Source: Anagrus nilaparvatae
Taxonomy: Eukaryota; Arthropoda; Insecta; Hymenoptera; Mymaridae
NCBI GenBank assembly: GCA_022575985.1
Contig: JAKSXM010000107.1
Span: 558,001 to 622,000 of the forward strand
Direction of reading: 5' to 3'
Length of the DNA: 64,000 bases
Shown: in pieces, positions 56,074 to 64,000 of the stretch
How the letters are laid out: every line of letters begins with the position of its first letter
How positions within the stretch are numbered: position 1 is the stretch's first letter
The notes under the pieces: model-generated
Database searches by the model: none
What the model was told of the DNA's origin: nothing
What the model saw: the letters and a program-made list of their open reading frames with translations, nothing else
Program-made: the position numbers and the translations under genes

Positions 56074-56245
56074 TTAACCAAGACAAATACCTACAATACT
56101 TATTGGAACACATTTTCCAGAACAGCAATCTTTTTTACGACCAAGTTGGCACGATTTTTCCTTTTTGATAGCAACTTTCAGCAACTTCGAATAAACTTAT
56201 TATTGCCAATAAAAGGAGGCAAATGAAAATGGAAATTTTAGACAT
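56074..56245 (-). pseudogene. Small secreted cysteine-rich (knottin-type) peptide gene with a one-base frameshift
   Basis: A single-exon frame starts at 56245 with a clear signal peptide (MSKISIFICLLLLAIISLFE), followed by a first Cys. After about 30 codons the frame meets an early stop. One base away, the reading frame continues with a cysteine spacing of the inhibitor-cystine-knot type, including a CC pair, and ends at a stop at 56074. The span is 172 bases, one more than a multiple of three. The shift falls at or next to the GGAAAAATCG run near 56164, so it is either a real inactivating change or a homopolymer sequencing error. Knottin peptides include antimicrobial, protease-inhibitor, neuropeptide-like and venom peptides; nothing here says which. 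Confidence 0.6.
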
Positions 56246-56914
56246 GATGTGCAGAGTAGCAAGACTTTTTTAACAGTAATGATACACTTTGCATTTTCTA
56301 TAGTTCTTATACAAGAAAATTCTTTAAAATTGAGCACTAATTACAAGTCACGTACTCCCTTTCCGAGAATTTATTAAAAAAATAATAATAAATAATATTA
56401 TATTAAAATTTGATAAAATAATATTTAATTAAGAAATTAAGTTTTTATGTAGATGCAATGGTTATTCAACACACCTTGGTACAATTCCAACTCGTCCACT
56501 TCTTCCATAAGATGAGCTTCCATCATGAGGACACTGTAATAAAAAATTAATGATATTTTATGCATTTATATGTTAAAAACAATGTGATTTTTTACGATTT
56601 CTCCATTAGAATCACAGCATTGAGCTACTTGAAATATAAGCCAACGAATTTTCTAAATATCTCTTATGATTTCCGGAGATCTGAAGTGATAGTAAATTTC
56701 GAGTAATTTCTTTAGATCTCCGTAATTCTCTGGATATCTCTTGAGAGTACTGAAGATTTAGATAGACCCAAAGTAATCTCAAGATATCACTAAGGTAAAG
56801 AAAATGTTAAGAAAAATTTAGAAAGAACATTTAGAATCTTGTTTGTTTTACCATAATTTTTGACTTTATTTAAATTAAAAAGGATTACTATTAGTTATTA
56901 TACTAAATATGGTA
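56246..56914. other. Upstream of the knottin gene; one possible minus-strand terminal exon
   Basis: At 56463-56537 a minus-strand segment after a good acceptor (ttacag) reads about 24 codons with two Cys to a stop. It could be the last exon of another small Cys-rich peptide, but no partner exon was found. The rest is AT-rich. Confidence 0.25.
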
Positions 56915-57310
56915 GCAGGGGAGCGAATTGCATAGTTTCCAGCGACCACCAGATTTAGTCTACTATTTGTTTTTTGGATCGCTGCTCACGAAAATCGGGG
57001 TGCTTTCTATGAGAAATTGGTGCTTTACCTTTAAAGTAGCTAAAACTATCCCTAAAGGGGGTATTTTTGCTACAATCTCTCTGGCCCACTAAGATTTGGT
57101 CTAGTAAAGTTATTGGGTCACTGATTACGAATAATGAGGTATTTTCTATAAAAATTTGTGCCCTCGCCCTTAAATTAGCCAAAACTACCCTAAAGGGTTT
57201 ATTCAAAACATTTGTAAAGTTTTGTTTCACCTATATAAAATAGCTCAATATTCGTGAATGTTGACCCAAAAATCCTACGAGACCATATTATCTGATGATG
57301 GCTAGTGCGA
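56915..57310 (+). repeat. Degenerate family A repeat
   Basis: It contains CCACCAGATTTAGTCTAC, TTTTTTGGATCGCTGCTCACGAAAATCGGGG, the ACCTTTAAAGTAGC/AACTATCCC block, a second forward unit near 57110 and an inverted one near 57260, as in the palindrome at 16612. Related cores (TTTTTAGCGACC) occur at 57530 and 57700. Confidence 0.65.
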
Positions 57311-58820
57311 ATATTTTTGTTATAATAATAATTATAACACTTTCTTTTTTTTCGTTATGAATAACACAAAAATATGATAATTTATCTTTCTAGTGGTTCA
57401 GAAAACTTCTCTGTACACTTGACAGTCATTTAACTCAAAAAGATGCTACATTTGGAAAATCAAGCTACAATATTTGGCTCATTACTCTGAATCCGTTAAG
57501 AATAAATAAAAATAACCAATTTCATCGTTTTTAGTGATTCAAAAAACATGCGGAATGCCCTTATAAAATAATTTCTAAACATGCTTTAGTCCGCAGCAAG
57601 TTTTTGACGTCAAAAACTGTCCAATTTTTGATATTTTTACCACTGAAATTAGCTCATAACTTTTTGCCTTAAAAAAATAATTCAAAATAAATGATTCCGT
57701 CGTTTTTAGCGACCAAAAAAACTACGAAATACCCCCCGAAATTTTATTTTTAAGTTGCCTTTTCAATTTAGTAGCTTTAGTCTTGCCCGACGTTCCTAAG
57801 TCCATTTTCAAAAATCGAAAATGCTTTGGCGCTGTCCAACGACTAAACATTTTTAGATGCGGTTTACGTAGAACTTATTTTTTCATTAAATGACACCCAA
57901 TAACGCTTGAGCAGCTTAAAAAATCGAAAAGTCCATTTTTTTTTTGGCAGTCTATTAATTATGTATATATTAAGATAACAATAAACTGCTTCTAATATTG
58001 ATTACAAAAAGATGTGGACCTCTCGAATTTTTGAAATATTTTTCAGAAAAATGGCCTTGAATGAGAGAAGAATGTTCGGCTTAAAAAAAATTTTTTGAAA
58101 AATTATCCTTCTACCTATTGTGGTAGCAAAAATTTTAGCCACAATTATCAAATATTTTTAATCTATATACAGAAATTTTCTAGATTGCTCTGTTTTGAAA
58201 TACAAAAATACAACCTTCTCACAAGCTTGCACAAGTAAGGCATCGATTTTTATAATAGCTTATAATAAATATTTTAAACTATAGCGTTTCGTTTGAAAGA
58301 TAAAGAAAAAAACATTCGACCAACCGGAAGCATTTTGGTTGAGTTGATCTTAAGCCACGGCAGCATTTTGGAAATCTGCTTTTTTAATAAAATTCATTTT
58401 ACGTTTATCAATGCCAAAAATATAACGCTATAAAATTGTCTAAAGTTTTTTTCCGGAAAACTGGACTCTTTAGCAGTTCAAATAATGGCGCAATTTTAAA
58501 AATGGTAAATTAGCTAGAGGGCTCAAATTTTGGCTGAGGGACTTTTTCATAATCCTCAACCATACTCTAAAATTTTAGCCCAACTGGTGACATGAGTGCG
58601 CCCCAACGAAAAGTACTGGACTACACATTTATTAATTAGTTGAAAAAAATAGTAAAAATCATAAAAAGACTTTTATATCAAATCAAGAATATCAAGTAAT
58701 AAAATTTTTATATCCGAATGTACAGAAATAAAATAATTTAACATCATTTTTGTTTATTCAACACTTAGATAATTAATAATATTGATAATAAATTTTTGAA
58801 AATAAAATAATTTTACGCCG
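57311..58820. other. Intergenic region of degraded repeats
   Basis: No exon is supported. Scattered family A-like cores suggest old transposon debris. Confidence 0.4.
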
Positions 58821-58831
58821 TTACTTATCTA

Positions 58832-58857
58832 TGACGTCAAAATATTTTATATAAAAA
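58832..58857 (+). promoter_or_regulatory. CRE palindrome and TATA box upstream of the protease
   Basis: TGACGTCA (58832-58839, a CREB/ATF-type site) is followed by TATATAAAAA (58848-58857), about 90 bases before the start codon at 58942. The TATA spacing suits a transcription start near 58880. Confidence 0.55.
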
Positions 58858-58941
58858 CGTCGGTGTAGTTTTAAACCCTTTAGTTATTCAAAGGTGTTTT
58901 ACCGTTGAGAAGCTTTTAAAAAATTAGAAAAACAAAATAAA

Positions 58942-60265
<1,324 letters not shown>

Positions 60266-62314
60266 CAACAAAAATTTCATTTAATAAATGTTCCTATATT
60301 TTTACTAAAAATTTTGCGTCTTTTTTTAATTTTTCCAAAGAAACTAAAAACGATATTTTGTAAAATTATATAGAGTCCGATCTCTGGATAAATCTAGGAT
60401 TATCCTGTTAAAGCTAGCTCTATTCAAGTTTATAATTAATAAATTCATTTTTTTTACAACCAATGTATTTTATTTTCCAAAATGCATCCAATCATTTTCG
60501 TTATTCATATTACTTCTTTTTAAACTTAAATTTTTGCAGTATTATAAATCATTTTATTTTGCTCTAAAAGACATAATTATATTTTATTTTTTTTTTAAGT
60601 TCATTATGCATTTCTTCTATTATTTCTTTTATCATTACTTTTATCATTACGTCAGCATAAAAAGAAACAATGAAATGTATTTATATCACTGCATGCATTT
60701 CAAAACCTTAAGAAAGTTTTTTTATTTACATAGTTTTTAAACCAAATAAATTTTTTATTTTATATATGGGTCGATATTTCTCAAGTGTATACAAACCTAA
60801 TTCTTGGGTCTTCAAATCGGCACCAAAATATTTTTCCCTCAAAGTACTATCGAAAATAAGTTATTCCCCCAATTTTTAGGCTCCTAGGTCTTTTCCTTAA
60901 TTTTTACAACCATGCACATTAGTTTTTTTGTGCTTTTTATTATTTTTAATTTTAAGAGCGCAAAAATTACTAAAAATTCTCTCAAACTTTTATTTTGTTG
61001 CAAAAAATTTTTTCCTGTTAGGCCCGGATAGAAAATTTCTTATGTTAATACTTATGTAAATACTTCTTATGTTATAATTTTTGTTTTGTTTTTTGGGTTC
61101 CTTAAAAAACTAGAGCAAAAAGTCTGATTTTAAAATTTTCACTTTTTAAAAATTTCGAATTTCCCGCCAAGTCACGTGATCAATCAAAAAACTGACCAAA
61201 AATTTGAATTCCACGGGAAATTTTACCTAAGGATATCTTTTTATGATTTTACAAGCTTATATATTGAGACAGCGAAATTTGAAAGAATTCCCTGATTAAT
61301 ATCGATTAATTTAGCACAAAAAAAATAATAAACAGGGTTAAATACAGCTGAAAATTGCCCATCTTGCAAAATGACCTTCACCGATTGACCCCGAATTCGG
61401 CAAGTGTTTTTATATATATGAAACATGATTCTTCCCAATTGTTTATCCCTATAGGTGCGAAAACCCATATTGGGCCCATTTGAATTTTTTTGGAAGTTTT
61501 CAAATTTGCTAATAATTTTTTAGCAATTCATTTATAAAACCGAAAAGATGCAAAAAAAATATTTTCAATAGATACCCCTATAGAAAATTTCCCGCTGAAT
61601 TCGATTTTTTAGTTGGTATTAGCCTAAAATGCTTCAGGACGACAGAAGATATTGAACAAAATTTTGACTTTTTAGATATTCAAATAACCGCACCGGTGGT
61701 CGAAATTTTCATTTTCTGTGCTATCTTAAAAACTATTTAAAGAAAAGAGACGAGTAAAAAATTTTTGGAAACTTCAAGCTTGTAGAAAATTATTAAGGCG
61801 TATAAAACTCCATTTCGTCAAAAATGACAATTTTGGCAACAATTTAAACAAATTTAGAAATTAGTCATTTCGGGTCAAAAGTTACCAGTTTGTTTAACCA
61901 TTTTAACTGATTTCTAACCACTTTGGACCCAGATTAGGATTTAGACTCAAAAAACCTATAGTATGCCTTTTCTCCAGTTGGTACGTGATTTCGTACCAAA
62001 AGTTTTAATAATGTCAACCTTATTTAAAATCAAGCAATGAGAGAATGTATTGTAATGTCATTGGAAAGAACGTTGGTCTAAATTTATGTTACACAATAAA
62101 TAATGAATATATTGTCTTATTTCCTGTGAATATAAGCTTTAAAAATAATTCAGAATGGATAATAGCAAAACGTAAAATTTAAATTAAGGAAACATAAGGA
62201 AATAGAGGGAAAATCAATTGTATTTAATTTTAATCACTTAATTTAGTATTTACAAGTATAAATAATATGCATTTACTTAGTCGTGTAAACGATGTAGACT
62301 TTTGTCTGTTTAAT
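60266..62314. other. Intergenic between protease and threonyl-tRNA synthetase
   Basis: The two genes converge here. The sequence is AT-rich with no supported exon. Open frames at 60534-60740 and 61241-61468 have no recognisable domain. Confidence 0.45.
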
Positions 62315-64000
62315 TTAAAAATTTTGCTCGCAGTCACGATCTTTTGTATTTGTAAAGTCTTTGAACTTCTCAATTAAATCGTCAACACTAATTTCACCGT
62401 GAACTTGATTGTCCCTAGTTCTGACATTCACTGTGCCTGTGTTTCTTTCTTTCTCTCCAACAACTAAAAAAAGAGCACGATTTCAAAAAACATGAAAATG
62501 GATAAAAAAATTAGTTAATAGTTCACCTAAGATGAAGTTGAATTGAGCGAGTTGAGCATTGCCAATTTTCTTGTTCATTGTATCTCCTGGATTCAGATCT
62601 ACTTCGGCCATGAAACCACTATCGTATAATTTATTTCTTACTTGTGAAGCATAATCTTCAAATGGTAGCCCAACTGGTATTACCATAACTTGTCTTGGAG
62701 ACAACCAGAATGGCCATTTTCCGGCATAAGATTCCGTTAAAATTGCGATCATCCTCTCTAATGATCCCAAAATAGCTCTGTGAATTATGACAGGTCTAAC
62801 TTTCTCACCAGAATTGCTAAAAAGGTTTTTCAAATTAAATTAAGAAAAATTAGTTCACTACGACCCATGCCCAGAAAAGTATATTTGTCTTCGTCCAGCA
62901 GCCGGGAACGCTTTCTGGCTACTGACAAAAAATAAATTATATTCACTACTAACTTTATGTACGACAAGTTAAATCTAAGTGGTAACTGAAAATCCAGCTG
63001 TACAGTTGCGCATTGGTGCGATCGTTTAAGAGCATCCGTAATGGTTATATCAATTTTTGGTCCATAAAATGCCCCACCACCCTCGTTTAATTCCCATGGT
63101 TCACCAAAAAATTCAAGACTTTCTTCAAGACCTTTCTCTGCTTTATTCCATACTTCGAGGTCTCCCAAGTAATTCTCCGGTCGCGTCGACAAACAAAGTT
63201 TAAATGTAAACCCAAAAACGGAGTAAACGTGTTTTAAAAATTGGAGAGCTGAAAAAACTTCATCTCTTATTTGAGTTTCAGCACAAAATATGTGGGAATC
63301 GTCTTGTTGAAATCTTCGCACTCTAGTTAAGCCACTCAACACTCCTGATAATTCCTTTCTGTGCAATACTCCAAAGTCTGCCAGTCTCAGTGGTAACTCA
63401 CGCCATGATCTAACTCTGTGATTAAACATCATGCAATGGCCCGGGCAATTCATTGGTTTCAATATAAATTTTTCGTTATCAATATCAAAAGAAAACATGT
63501 TATCTGAATAGTGTTTCCAATGACCCGACATTTTCCACAATTCAACGTTGAATATATTAGGAGAAATAACTTCTTGAAAACCTATGAAAATTATATGAAA
63601 ATTAAATTGAATTAAAATTATAATTATTAAAAAAATAAGTTATATCTACTTGCCTCTTTTCCTGTATTCGTTACGAATAAAATCTATTAGTGTGTTGTAT
63701 ATGTGAGCTCCCCGAGGTTGAAAAAAGCAAGAACCTGGTGACAAATCATGGAAAAAAAACAACTCTTGTATTTTTCCGATCTCTCTATGATCCCGTTTAG
63801 CGCCTTCTTTTTGAAAGTTTTCCCACTCTTTTAATTGCTTGCTATCAGGAAAACTAATACCATAAATCCTCTGAAGCGGTTCAGCATCAGAATTTCCTTG
63901 CCAATAGCTGGATGAACTTTTTACAATTTTGGCAGCCTGAATTTTACCAGTATGTCTGACATGAGGACCACTACAAAGATCTATGAGAGGCCCACACCTG
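62315..64000 (-). CDS. TARS1: Threonyl-tRNA synthetase (cytosolic type), 3' part
   Basis: Charges tRNA-Thr with threonine. The exons in the window are 63654-64000 (continues off the right edge), 62963-63581, 62527-62816 and 62315-62463, all in phase. They cover the end of the editing-domain region ([19 protein letters not shown]) and the class II core: [20 protein letters not shown] (motif 1), [10 protein letters not shown] with the zinc-binding Cys, [16 protein letters not shown] (zinc His), [14 protein letters not shown] (motif 2), FYGPKIDI, and [15 protein letters not shown] (third zinc His and motif 3). The anticodon-binding domain follows ([31 protein letters not shown]). The intron 63582-63653 has a GC donor, and the intron 62817-62962 contains a small repeat. 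Cytosolic rather than mitochondrial type is inferred from the sequence feel of the core and lacks the N-terminus for proof. Confidence 0.9.
62863..62935. repeat. Small repeat in a TARS1 intron
   Basis: The piece with CGCTTTCTGGCTACTGAC resembles 23060-23095 near the palindrome at 22689. The intron is only about 146 bases, so most of it is this element. The long open frame crossing it is not TARS1 coding sequence. Confidence 0.5.
63582..63653 (-). other. GC-AG intron in TARS1
   Basis: The exon ending AGG AAA AGA G must be followed by GC AAGT for the next exon (acceptor catag, then GTTTTCAAGAAG) to give RKRGFQEV, the conserved class II sequence. The 9-base context AG/GCAAGT matches the one in the synaptopodin-like gene. 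Confidence 0.8.

Noticed and set aside
56463..56537. Cys-containing minus-strand exon as part of the knottin gene
   Set aside because: It lies upstream of that gene's signal peptide and ends in a stop, so it cannot be spliced into it.
62830..62962. C-terminal extension of the TARS1 exon ([12 protein letters not shown]...)
   Set aside because: The reading departs from conserved TARS sequence exactly at a GT donor; the segment is a repeat in the intron.

Overview
The window looks like nuclear DNA from an AT-rich insect, most plausibly a hymenopteran such as a parasitoid wasp; the order is inferred from compactness and base composition, not proven. The supporting signs are short GT-AG introns of about 60-120 bases, a divergent insect ionotropic receptor, a secreted trypsin-like protease, and conserved animal housekeeping genes. 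I rebuilt the gene models by hand from splice sites and codon phase, so many real exons are shorter than any long open frame.

Layout. 1-1881 (-): 5' end of lysosomal alpha-mannosidase, running off the left edge. 4682-10481 (-): ten-exon synaptopodin-2-like gene. 14577-16436 (-): intronless ionotropic receptor. 20552-22275 (+): three-exon membrane-anchored START/SRPBCC-like gene with two foldback elements in its last intron. 24361-27304 (-) and 27890-28446 (+): NOC2 and MEA1 head to head. 31954-32799 (-): a small gene with two tandem SUMO-like domains. 33805-50058 (-): an N-terminal TopBP1-like BRCT gene whose last recognised exon is in phase with an F-box/LRR exon, suggesting a chimeric gene. 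56074-56245 (-): a small secreted cysteine-rich (knottin-type) peptide gene with a one-base frameshift. 58942-60265 (+): six-exon trypsin-like protease. 62315-64000 (-): 3' part of threonyl-tRNA synthetase, running off the right edge.

The first intron of the BRCT gene (37107-49947) is a nest of transposons. A Penelope-like element with a GIY-YIG domain is arranged as two converging inverted copies inside a 16-bp target duplication. A GC-rich, 5'-truncated R1-type non-LTR element sits in its left arm with a 13-bp duplication. A 6.1-kb DNA transposon sits in its right arm, with ~129-bp inverted repeats and two apparently intact genes. Because the Penelope arms are copies of each other, each arm preserves the empty site for the insertion in the other.

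Most remaining sequence is AT-rich and repeat-rich. It holds several palindromic foldback elements sharing a motif close to TTTTTTGGGTCGCTGA, a ~157-bp tandem satellite with three-monomer higher-order structure, and MITE-like elements. No tRNA, rRNA, CRISPR array or bacterial or viral gene was seen.
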